Source of the DNA: an uncultured Pseudoalteromonas sp.
GTDB lineage: Bacteria; Pseudomonadota; Gammaproteobacteria; Enterobacterales; Alteromonadaceae
DNA length: 64,000 nt
Direction: 5' to 3'
Assembly: GCA_947493455.1 (NCBI GenBank)
Contig: CANLRB010000001.1
Coordinates: 248,001-312,000, forward strand
The translations under genes and the position numbers were made by a program. This document shows, piece after piece, positions 43,403 through 50,865 of this stretch. The notes under the pieces were generated by a model that ran no database searches, had not been told where the DNA came from, and worked only from the letters and a program-made list of their open reading frames with translations. How positions within the stretch are numbered: position 1 is the first letter of the stretch; each line of letters starts with the position of its first letter.

Positions 43403-43478
43403 AACAAAAACCCATTTTAGGAACAATTAATACTTAAGCCTAGTCGAGAGGCCACGTCTGTTCAAATATGGTTGGGTG

Positions 43479-43502
43479 TCACCTTTAAGTTTCACCTTTA
43501 AG
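43479..43502. repeat. tandem 11-bp repeat at the transposase/RHS junction
   Basis: TCACCTTTAAG occurs at 43479-43489 and 43492-43502, two bases apart. The RHS stop codon (43503-43505) begins at the next base, so the repeat marks the border of the transposase unit. Confidence 0.7.
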
Positions 43503-44447
43503 TTAATCTTGATAGGTCACGGTAAGCTGCGTTTTATTGCCCGCATTATCATAGCTGTAAACAAAGCTTTCACCTGACGGTTTGGCCTCACTTATTAAAC
43601 GGTTTTGACTGTCATACGCATAGGCCCAAGTTTGTGTCGTTCCTCCCAATGTATATCCACCCGAGGTATAACTTGCTGATGTACGATTACCATTATTATC
43701 ATATTGGTAGCTTTCTGTGCTGCCATCAGCATACGTGACCGAAGTCATACGGTTAACCGCATCATAGCCGTACTGTGTGGTATTACCGTTAAAGTCGGTA
43801 TGGCTTAACTGATTGCCAAGACCATCATAGGTAAAGGTTTCAACTTGGCCGAGCGGTAGTTCACGGCTTAATACATTGCCTAACTCACTGTATGTCCAAC
43901 GGGTGGTGCGTCCCTCAGCATCGGTTTGCGTTAACTTATTGCCAAGCTCATCATAGGTATACGTCGTTGGATTGCTTTGTACATCCACCACTTTAGTCAG
44001 TCGGCCACTGCCATCGTATTGGTAGTGCGTAACTATGCCTTCGGCATCAGTTTGTGAGGTGCGGCGCCCGCGCGCATCATAATGGGTACTGGTCGTTGAG
44101 CCATCAGCAAAGGTGGTTTTAATTAACCTGTCGACTAGGTCAAACGCATACTCTGTACGCTTGCCTTTGGCATCAACAACGGCCGTGCGATTACCCCGTT
44201 TATCATATTCGAACTGAGTAATATTACCGAGCGCATCTTTGACTTGCGTATTTTGCCCTGCGGCATCGTAAGCATATTCGGTGCGATTTCCGATACCATC
44301 CACCATTGCTGTTTTACGACCGGCTTTATCGTATTCGTTACGCACCACGCTGCCGTCGGCATAGGTGGTACTAATTAACCGGTTGGCGGCGTCATACGCA
44401 AACCTTGTGGTATGCCCATTTCGGTCAGTTAACTCTGCCCCCCTGCC
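43503..44447 (-). pseudogene. RHS/YD-repeat protein fragment, broken at both ends
   Basis: About 315 codons of uninterrupted YD repeats (GNRTEYAYDAAGQNTQVKD, GNITQFEYDKRGNRTAVVD and more). The frame extends upstream of the only candidate start (GTG 44348) as far as a stop at 44448-44450, still reading repeat sequence (ELTDRNGHTTRFAYDAANRL), so the 5' part is missing. The 3' end stops at TVTYQD, in the middle of a repeat, at the edge of the transposase repeat. There is no core domain or toxin tip. It is the inner fragment of a large polymorphic-toxin or wall-associated protein gene. Confidence 0.85.
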
Positions 44448-44527
44448 TTAATTTTTTTAACATGGTTAGTAGAGTCAACGTAGCAAGTTACGAAAAACAA
44501 AAAACGACAATAAATGGCTATAAAACA

Positions 44528-46045
44528 CTAACTAAGCTTTACATTACCGTGAAAGCCGAGCGGGATCACATGTGGCAACCAGCCTCGACATATTGGCCCA
44601 TCACTTAACCGGTTCGCTTTAAACACATTCACGCATGTGCGCTTACTGGGTATATGCAGCGCAGTGCCAACCAAATAACCTTCTCCCTCAATGCCTGAAT
44701 CATCCACAACAACGTGTTCTTCAACTAAAAAGTCTTTGCCGTAGGTATAAATATCTTGTTTGCCAGTTGCGATATTAACTGTACGCACGCTGTCGCTCCA
44801 AACATCACTTTCAACCGATGATAAGGTGATTAACAAATTATTTTTTTCTCCCGTGAGGTGGTTATACACTCTCGGGAATTCACTAATTCCGTCAATGTGA
44901 TTGTGTTTTACTTGTCCGTTTTTATACAGGGTGAATAAAGTCGTATACCCAGGTGCTGGATGGCTATTATCACCGCGCATCAACGCGCTCATATAATGCA
45001 GCGTACTGCCATCGGCATACAGGCTTGCATCAAAATGAATATTACCTTGGCTATCTTCATAGGCATTACCATAGTGAAACGCAAACCCTGGCGGTAGTTC
45101 AAACGTTTGTTTTACCTGCAAACTGGTTTTATCAATCACCAATGCTTGCATAGGCAGTGATCCTTTATATTCGATTGACTCAAAAAAGCCCGCTTTTGTT
45201 TTGTTTTGCACCAATGACGGCAAAATAATCAATAAGTTATTTTTGGTAATCAAAAAGTCATGCAACATTGCTCCGCGATAACTGGTTTTAATCAAGCCAA
45301 CGTTTTTAACAATACCTAAGCGGTTAAGGTGATATAACACCACATCGCCAGTAATCGTGGTACCAAAGTTCCAAATGGTGCCATCCGCTTCAATTTTTGG
45401 GTGTGCCGAAAACGCAAGGCCGCTTAGGCTCTGCCCATAGCGATTATTTTTACCTAACTCAACAACCCCTTTGGTCGCTAACGTATCGCTATTTAGCGCC
45501 GTGGCACTACCTGCTTCCCACAGTGCCCACAGCTCGCCATTAACCGGAATCACATTGGTATTTGCGGTGTTAATGCTGTCGGGCTTGGTAATCGCTCGTG
45601 ATTGTTGCAATTTACTATCTGGGCCTGAAAATAAAAACTGCCCCGCATCTTGTTCAGCCACATATTTGGGTGTTTCAACAAAGCGACCTTGATGGTGCAC
45701 TTTGCCGCTTTGAAAGCGAAAATGCTGGATCATGCCATCGCCTTCAAACAAATGACTGTAACGTTTACCTTGGCGCTGGTGAATACCGGGGCCGTTACGA
45801 TAAAAATCAAAATTGAGCTGGCCCGGTAATTTACCTTCCAGCGTTAGTTGGCTAGGTTCAAAGTTGGATTCAGTGCCTACAAAACCAATCAACTCTGGGT
45901 GTTTATGCAGAGCACGATTAAACAACTGCCCATTTTGCACAAGTAAATCGTCACTTTTAGCGATGCTTGCAAAACTTGGCAACGGCGCCACAGCGGCCGC
46001 CACCGACAAACCAAATAAACTTTTTAAGGCATCTCTTCGTTTCAT
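44528..46045 (-). CDS. carotenoid (retinoid) cleavage oxygenase family, Tat-type leader
   Basis: The protein has 505 residues. The leader MKRRDALKSLFGLSVAAA carries the twin Arg of a Tat signal, so the folded iron enzyme would be exported. The seven-bladed propeller shows the expected iron-ligand regions: FSAHPKIEADG, GAMLHDFLITKNN, FAFHYGNAYEDSQGN and the terminal PLGFHGN, i.e. four His. FDFYRNGPGIHQRQG and FEGDGMIQHFRFQSG are further family blocks. The substrate may be a carotenoid, stilbene or lignin-type alkene. It follows the DUF2141 gene by 10 bp. Confidence 0.88.
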   Translation of the reverse strand: MKRRDALKSLFGLSVAAAVAPLPSFASIAKSDDLLVQNGQLFNRALHKHPELIGFVGTESNFEPSQLTLEGKLPGQLNFDFYRNGPGIHQRQGKRYSHLFEGDGMIQHFRFQSGKVHHQGRFVETPKYVAEQDAGQFLFSGPDSKLQQSRAITKPDSINTANTNVIPVNGELWALWEAGSATALNSDTLATKGVVELGKNNRYGQSLSGLAFSAHPKIEADGTIWNFGTTITGDVVLYHLNRLGIVKNVGLIKTSYRGAMLHDFLITKNNLLIILPSLVQNKTKAGFFESIEYKGSLPMQALVIDKTSLQVKQTFELPPGFAFHYGNAYEDSQGNIHFDASLYADGSTLHYMSALMRGDNSHPAPGYTTLFTLYKNGQVKHNHIDGISEFPRVYNHLTGEKNNLLITLSSVESDVWSDSVRTVNIATGKQDIYTYGKDFLVEEHVVVDDSGIEGEGYLVGTALHIPSKRTCVNVFKANRLSDGPICRGWLPHVIPLGFHGNVKLS

Positions 46046-46055
46046 AACTCTGCCC

Positions 46056-46499
46056 TTAGTAATTTACGGTTGATTGGGTTGCTACCGGCTCACTGGCAAC
46101 ATCAAATGCCATTTGCAAGTAACTAGGAGGGCCAAAGTTAGCTTTCGCATTATTTGAAAAGCCAAACCCTTCAGTCGGTATACCAAATAAATTAGTGTCT
46201 AAACTGCCGTTATCATTTTCGTCATGAAAATAGCGAATGGCATAGTTACCGGCTTTCACGTTATCAAACATGACCGAAATATCGCCCGACTTAGCCGCAA
46301 CTTGAGCCATATCAATCGCTTTACCTTGCTTGTAGTTTTCAGCGCCATTAAACAATTGAATATAAAGTGTGCCTTTGTCATGTTTAACCGATTGAATAGT
46401 TAATGAAATTGAATTTGCATAACTAGGTAGCGAATGTGCTGTTACTAACAACGCGCCCATAACAATCAATGTTGAACGTAAATGTGATTTAATTTTCAT
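46056..46499 (-). CDS. DUF2141 secreted protein
   Basis: The protein has 147 residues with a leader (LIVMGALLVTAHSLPSYA). The block GTLYIQLFNGAENYKQG, NVKAGNYAIRYFHDENDNGS and LFGIPTEGFGFSNNA is diagnostic of DUF2141. These proteins are often next to carotenoid-related enzymes, as here with a carotenoid oxygenase downstream in the same operon. The biochemical role is not known. Confidence 0.88.
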   Translation of the reverse strand: MKIKSHLRSTLIVMGALLVTAHSLPSYANSISLTIQSVKHDKGTLYIQLFNGAENYKQGKAIDMAQVAAKSGDISVMFDNVKAGNYAIRYFHDENDNGSLDTNLFGIPTEGFGFSNNAKANFGPPSYLQMAFDVASEPVATQSTVNY

Positions 46500-46679
46500 A
46501 ATAGTGCCTTATTTATTAATCTAATTTGCTGATTTAAGCATGCGTGAAAAATGTGTGTAACAAATCACGCATTGCGCTTGTTGGTAAACACGATAAAATG
46601 CTCCTACAAACGGCACAACTGCATTTACGTCAATGTGGTTTGTTTGTTCGTGAATTAGTTAACAAAAGTAGGTGTTCAA

Positions 46680-47525
46680 TTGGCGAATCGCGAAAATAAC
46701 ATTAATAATCAAAGCGTAACCGATAAGTGGCAAATTAAAGATGTCGCGACTGACAGCCTAGTTGTTGCTGTTTTCGTGCTCTTTTTAACGTTTTTAAGAC
46801 CTTTTGGCATGGACGAAATCAACCTTGCCTACGCTGGGCTTTTTTGGTTTGTGATTTGTTTTACAGGCTATGCGATTTACTCGCCCACCATTTTTTTTGT
46901 CAGTCGTTGGCTATCAAACAAACTGCCAACTCGCTTAAATCAATCACCGCTTAGGCTCATATTGGCGACCACTTTTGCCAGTCTTTTAATGGGCTTTGTT
47001 TCACCACTTATTATTAATGGCTTTTTTAACTCATTTGATAGTTATGTTAATGCCCTACCACTTTCAATACTGGCAAGTATGTTTATTGGCGGAATTATTT
47101 CGGGTGTCAGCTCTATCAAATCAGTTGTGCTGCAACAACGAGCAAGCTTAAAACAAGCGGCCGCTGAAATTGAACTACACAAAGATCAAATTAATAGTTC
47201 AAAACAGCAAGCGCAAAATGATTTCGTCAATCTATTGCCAATCGAAAAACGCGGTAAACTTATTTGCCTGCAAATGGATGATCACTATCTTAATGTGACT
47301 ACCAGCAATGGTTCGCATTTACTGTTAATGCGCTTTAAAGATGCACTTGAAAAACTGAGTCAATTTCCTGGCTTGCAAACACATCGTTCTTGGTGGGTTG
47401 CGCTCGATGCAGTGCAAAGAACAAAAAAAGATGGCCGAAAGCTTATTTTAGTAATGGAAAATGGCACAGAGGTGCCCGTGTCGCAAACCTATTTAGCCAA
47501 GGTAAAGCAGCAACTTAGCTTATAA
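46680..47525 (+). CDS. membrane LytTR-family transcriptional regulator
   Basis: The protein has 281 residues, opening with TTG six bases after AGGTG. Four hydrophobic helices span about residues 25-160 (LVVAVFVLFLTFLRPFG, LRLILATTFASLLMGFVSPL). A short coiled linker leads to a LytTR DNA-binding domain (LICLQMDDHYLNVTTSNGSH, LQTHRSWWVALDAVQRTKKD). Such membrane LytTR proteins act without a kinase. Neighbouring genes are divergent or co-oriented; the DUF2141/carotenoid oxygenase operon, divergent from it, is a plausible target. Confidence 0.85.
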   Translation: MANRENNINNQSVTDKWQIKDVATDSLVVAVFVLFLTFLRPFGMDEINLAYAGLFWFVICFTGYAIYSPTIFFVSRWLSNKLPTRLNQSPLRLILATTFASLLMGFVSPLIINGFFNSFDSYVNALPLSILASMFIGGIISGVSSIKSVVLQQRASLKQAAAEIELHKDQINSSKQQAQNDFVNLLPIEKRGKLICLQMDDHYLNVTTSNGSHLLLMRFKDALEKLSQFPGLQTHRSWWVALDAVQRTKKDGRKLILVMENGTEVPVSQTYLAKVKQQLSL

Positions 47526-47569
47526 GCGGCTCTCCAATACGAACAATACAAATAAAGGAACTTTGAAAT

Positions 47570-48442
47570 ATGACGAAAGTGCTCATCACAGGTGCAACCG
47601 GATTACTCGGGCGAACGCTGTACACCAGCTTCAAAGGTGCGGGTTTTGAGGTGGTTGGTTGCGGTTTTAGCCGCGCAGAACCACCGCTCATTCGTCTTGA
47701 CTTAACAAACCCAAATGATATCAATAATTGCCTAACCCAATACTCGCCCGATATCGTAATTCACGCAGCGGCTGAGCGAAAGCCCGACATTTGCGAAAAC
47801 AACCATGATGTCACACTCGCAATCAATGTGAGTGCTAGCGAAAACTTGGCAAAACTGTGTGCCAATAAAAATATTCGTTTATTTTTTATCAGTACCGATT
47901 ATGTATTTGATGGTAAAACGCCGCCTTATAGCGAGTCGGCCACCACACACCCGGTTAACTTTTATGGCCGCTCAAAGCAACTTGCTGAACAAGCTATATT
48001 AGCGGTTTCAGGTCAACATACCATTATTCGAGTACCCGTTCTTTATGGTCAGGTAACAACACTATCTGAGTCCGCCATCACCGTAATCGCCGAGCAGTTA
48101 AAACAAAACCCAATTGCTAAGCAAGACAACTGGGCAATTCGTTATCCCACACATATCGAAGATATCGCGCTAACGCTAATCGACCTTGCCAAGCTATCGC
48201 AAACACAAACCAATGGGGTTTTTCATATCTCGGGTAACCAAGCGTTTACTAAGTATCAAATGGCACTCATTATGGCCGAGCACCTCGGGCTCGATAGCAA
48301 AGCAATAGCGCCATTAAACGAGCCCTCACAATCAGCCTCTCGCCCACATAACTGTGCTCTTGCCGACACACGATTAAAAAAGCTTGGAATAGATCATCAA
48401 CGCGATTTTGAAACCGCAATTAAAAGCCTGATTTCCAATTAA
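47570..48442 (+). CDS. RmlD/MAT2B-like NAD(P)-dependent SDR
   Basis: The protein has 290 residues. The Rossmann start VLITGATGLLGRTLY has GxxGxxG; DIVIHAAAERKPDICE and FFISTDYVFDGKTPPY follow; YGRSKQLAEQ carries the catalytic YxxxK. This is the dTDP-4-dehydrorhamnose reductase (RmlD) branch. No rhamnose gene lies nearby, so it is more likely a stand-alone MAT2B-like reductase than part of a sugar-nucleotide operon. Confidence 0.85.
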   Translation: MTKVLITGATGLLGRTLYTSFKGAGFEVVGCGFSRAEPPLIRLDLTNPNDINNCLTQYSPDIVIHAAAERKPDICENNHDVTLAINVSASENLAKLCANKNIRLFFISTDYVFDGKTPPYSESATTHPVNFYGRSKQLAEQAILAVSGQHTIIRVPVLYGQVTTLSESAITVIAEQLKQNPIAKQDNWAIRYPTHIEDIALTLIDLAKLSQTQTNGVFHISGNQAFTKYQMALIMAEHLGLDSKAIAPLNEPSQSASRPHNCALADTRLKKLGIDHQRDFETAIKSLISN

Positions 48443-48455
48443 GGTGTAATAAACA

Positions 48456-48701
48456 ATGTCAGAAATTACGCTTTCAGCACAACAAAAAGAAGCCATTACC
48501 ACTAAGCTTCAAACTTATTTTGAGAACGAACTCGACTTTGAGCTTGGCCAGTTTGACGCCGAGTTTTTGCTCGACTTCTTGTCAAAGGAATTAGGTGGTT
48601 ATTATTATAATCAGGGGCTACAGGATGCACGCCAAGTGTTCGAACAGCGTATTCAGTCAATTGATGACGACCTATACGCGATAGAAAAAGACACCGATTA
48701 A
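48456..48701 (+). CDS. DUF2164 protein
   Basis: The protein has 81 residues. The order LSAQQKEAITTKLQTYFENE, LDFELGQFDAEFLLDFLSKE and GGYYYNQGLQDA is the DUF2164 pattern. It is small, acidic and soluble. It follows the SDR gene by 14 bp in the same operon. The function is unknown. Confidence 0.85.
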   Translation: MSEITLSAQQKEAITTKLQTYFENELDFELGQFDAEFLLDFLSKELGGYYYNQGLQDARQVFEQRIQSIDDDLYAIEKDTD

Positions 48702-48719
48702 TTTGTGATTTTCGGTGTC
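48690..48719. terminator. bidirectional terminator between convergent genes
   Basis: An 8-bp stem (GACACCGA / TCGGTGTC) with a 14-nt loop. Leftwards it is followed by TTTTTCT, so it best serves the leftward gene at 48733-49158; it overlaps the last codons of the DUF2164 gene. Confidence 0.65.
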
Positions 48720-48732
48720 GTATTTGATTTTA

Positions 48733-49158
48733 CTAATGATTACCTTTTTGGTCGTGGTGATGCATCGTCGCAATACTATCGAAATTGTCTAAATCAACTT
48801 CTTTTCTAATCGCATAAAAATGCGAATACCATTTTTTAGGAAACAAAAAATAGCCGCGGTAGCGGCAAACCCGCCGGTATAGCAGCAAAGCACATAAACC
48901 ACTCAAATACGCAAAATAACAGCTCGACAGCATAACAAGCCAAGAAATTACGCCATCACCTCGCATTCCCTCAGCTACAAAATGAAGGCTAATCAAACAT
49001 ATAATAATGCTGATTACTAAGTGCTTTTTAATCCCGAGATAGCCATAAAATTCAAAATAGTCAAAACGATTTAAATAATATTGCCCTTGCTGAGAGCCAC
49101 TCTCGTTAAGTGCCTTGTTTTGCCTAAATTGATTGAGCCGCACGCTGTTCTCCAACAA
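48733..49158 (-). CDS. uncharacterised two-helix membrane protein
   Basis: The protein has 141 residues with two hydrophobic helices (VISIIICLISLHFVAEGM and VISWLVMLSSCYFAYLSGLC) between charged ends. The N-terminus RLNQFRQNKALNESG is soluble. It has a His-rich tail (IATMHHHDQKGNH). No family is recognised. The tail could bind metal, but a short run of three His is weak evidence. Confidence 0.6.
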   Translation of the reverse strand: MLENSVRLNQFRQNKALNESGSQQGQYYLNRFDYFEFYGYLGIKKHLVISIIICLISLHFVAEGMRGDGVISWLVMLSSCYFAYLSGLCALLLYRRVCRYRGYFLFPKKWYSHFYAIRKEVDLDNFDSIATMHHHDQKGNH

Positions 49159-49229
49159 TCATGTATTTTGATTAGTCACTGTACCGCAGCGGCGCTACTT
49201 TTAGCAATAACCCATATACAAAACACCAG

Positions 49230-49273
49230 TTGGGGTCAGAGTCACAATTCCCCTATTTTAACTCTGGCCCCAA
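49230..49273. repeat. GGGGTCAGAGT-type inverted repeat
   Basis: Left arm TTGGGGTCAGAGT (49230-49242) and right arm ACTCTGGCCCCAA (49261-49273) pair over 13 bp with one G-T wobble around an 18-nt loop. Sequences of this kind are widespread in gammaproteobacteria next to transposase genes of the REP-associated type. It lies in the gap between two leftward genes. Confidence 0.75.
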
Positions 49274-49317
49274 TTAAAATTACGCCGTTGCTGCTCGCAA
49301 AAATAAGCGAGCTTTTA

Positions 49318-49707
49318 TTATTGTGCCAAGCGATGTTTTATCGTTAACCCTAGCCTTAAAACCAAATATACAGCGACTGTCACTAGCATAATCGCAATCG
49401 GTAAAGTGACATACGCGAGTGCAGAGGTGGATGACCCTGTGGCACTGCCTGCGATATCAAAGTGCATACTTAAATGACTAAATGATATCAGTATGAGCAA
49501 TACAATGGCCGAAATAAACTCGACCATACGTTTGTTTTGGCTAACTTGTGTTGAATTAAGTAATCCAACCGCAAAAATTAACGGCGACATGTTCCAGATC
49601 AGCCACCACAGTGAATTTAGTCCCATCGAAAAAGCGATAAACAGTGCACACAACACTATCCAGCAATTCGCCGCGTTCTTGAATCTCGTCATTACCAACT
49701 TTTTCAT
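49318..49707 (-). CDS. uncharacterised four-helix membrane protein
   Basis: The protein has 129 residues and about four hydrophobic segments (CWIVLCALFIAFSMGLNSLWW, FISAIVLLILISFSHLSMHF, AYVTLPIAIMLVTVAVYLVL). No family was recognised. It lies upstream of the 141-residue membrane protein, with a GGGGTCAGAGT repeat between the two. Confidence 0.55.
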   Translation of the reverse strand: MKKLVMTRFKNAANCWIVLCALFIAFSMGLNSLWWLIWNMSPLIFAVGLLNSTQVSQNKRMVEFISAIVLLILISFSHLSMHFDIAGSATGSSTSALAYVTLPIAIMLVTVAVYLVLRLGLTIKHRLAQ

Positions 49708-49887
49708 CCTTCATAAATTGCATCAACCAAAGGCAAACCAAGGCCTTTTGCGATATCGTCCCAATTCTAACTCGATTATCTACAAATCTATCAGTTGTTT
49801 CAACTTGCTGTTTTTTAAGTTGCTTATCTATATTTAGTAACGAAATGCCGCCCTTACTTTGGAATAATACAACAATAAGGAAAGACT

Positions 49888-50865
49888 ATGTCAGACGAGC
49901 ACCTCCCTCCATTTATTCAATTTCCAGGTAATGTGATTGCCCAGCCACCGTGTCGAATGCTAAACGCCAACATGTACGGTTTCTTTGTTAAAGGTGAACT
50001 GCAAAAAGTTCAGCGCTATATAGATACCACGCTCAACTGCGTTGCAAATTCCGATTTTCGCTTTAAAGCCTTATCGCAATACACCTTACTCACCTTTACC
50101 GACATCGAAAGTATCGCCTCAAAAGTACCAAAATTTCGCGACCAAGGTTGGATGCAAGAAACAGATATTATTATTTGGCTACCTATCGCCAAAATGGTTC
50201 AACGAGACGATGATGAAAAAGTTGACCACATATATTGGTATCCTGCATTTATTACGGTCAATAATATTTATGCATTAATCAATGGACGAGAAACATGGGG
50301 CTACAATAAATACCTCTGCGACTATCAAATGCCCAACATAGGCGATGTACCTAACTACTTTTCGCTTGAGGTAAATGCATTTCAGCCGTTTAATAAAGAC
50401 ACAAAAATGGCACCACACCCGTTATTAGAGGTAAACCTTATTGAGCATGCCGACGAATATCCGCTCGATGACTTCGTTGAATTAGTAAAAGAAGCATTTG
50501 AAATATTAAAATCCGACACTGACTTTTTCGACCTCGACATTAACGCTATCAAACAACTTATGCGTGGATTTATAAACCCGCAAATGGACCAAATTTTATT
50601 TAAACAATTGCCCAATGGCGACGGCAGCAAAGCGGTTTACCAAGGTGTTGTTCACTCCCCATCAATTATTAAAAAAGTGCACAGTGCGCGAATTTATCGG
50701 CATGAATTTGAAGTCACTATTCATCAGCTTGATACCTTTCCACTCGGTGATATGTTCGGCTTACAACCAGGTAAACACGCTGCCCTTCTGCCGTTCAATG
50801 TATTAATGGATTTTGACCAAGAACCTGCATTTGAAATTGCAAAGAATAACGGAGCGTCACTATGA
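49888..50865 (+). CDS. acetoacetate decarboxylase-like protein
   Basis: The protein has 325 residues. The ADC fold is recognised from INGRETWGYNKYLCDYQMPN and from VVHSPSIIKKVHSARIYRHE near the C-terminus. In true acetoacetate decarboxylase a Schiff-base Lys is followed by a second Lys; here K141 is followed by Tyr, so the pKa-lowering neighbour is gone. Many ADC-like proteins lack decarboxylase activity and act as aldolases or hydratases. Its stop overlaps the flavoprotein start (ATGA), so the two are translationally coupled. AAGGAAAG precedes the ATG. Confidence 0.8.
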   Translation: MSDEHLPPFIQFPGNVIAQPPCRMLNANMYGFFVKGELQKVQRYIDTTLNCVANSDFRFKALSQYTLLTFTDIESIASKVPKFRDQGWMQETDIIIWLPIAKMVQRDDDEKVDHIYWYPAFITVNNIYALINGRETWGYNKYLCDYQMPNIGDVPNYFSLEVNAFQPFNKDTKMAPHPLLEVNLIEHADEYPLDDFVELVKEAFEILKSDTDFFDLDINAIKQLMRGFINPQMDQILFKQLPNGDGSKAVYQGVVHSPSIIKKVHSARIYRHEFEVTIHQLDTFPLGDMFGLQPGKHAALLPFNVLMDFDQEPAFEIAKNNGASL

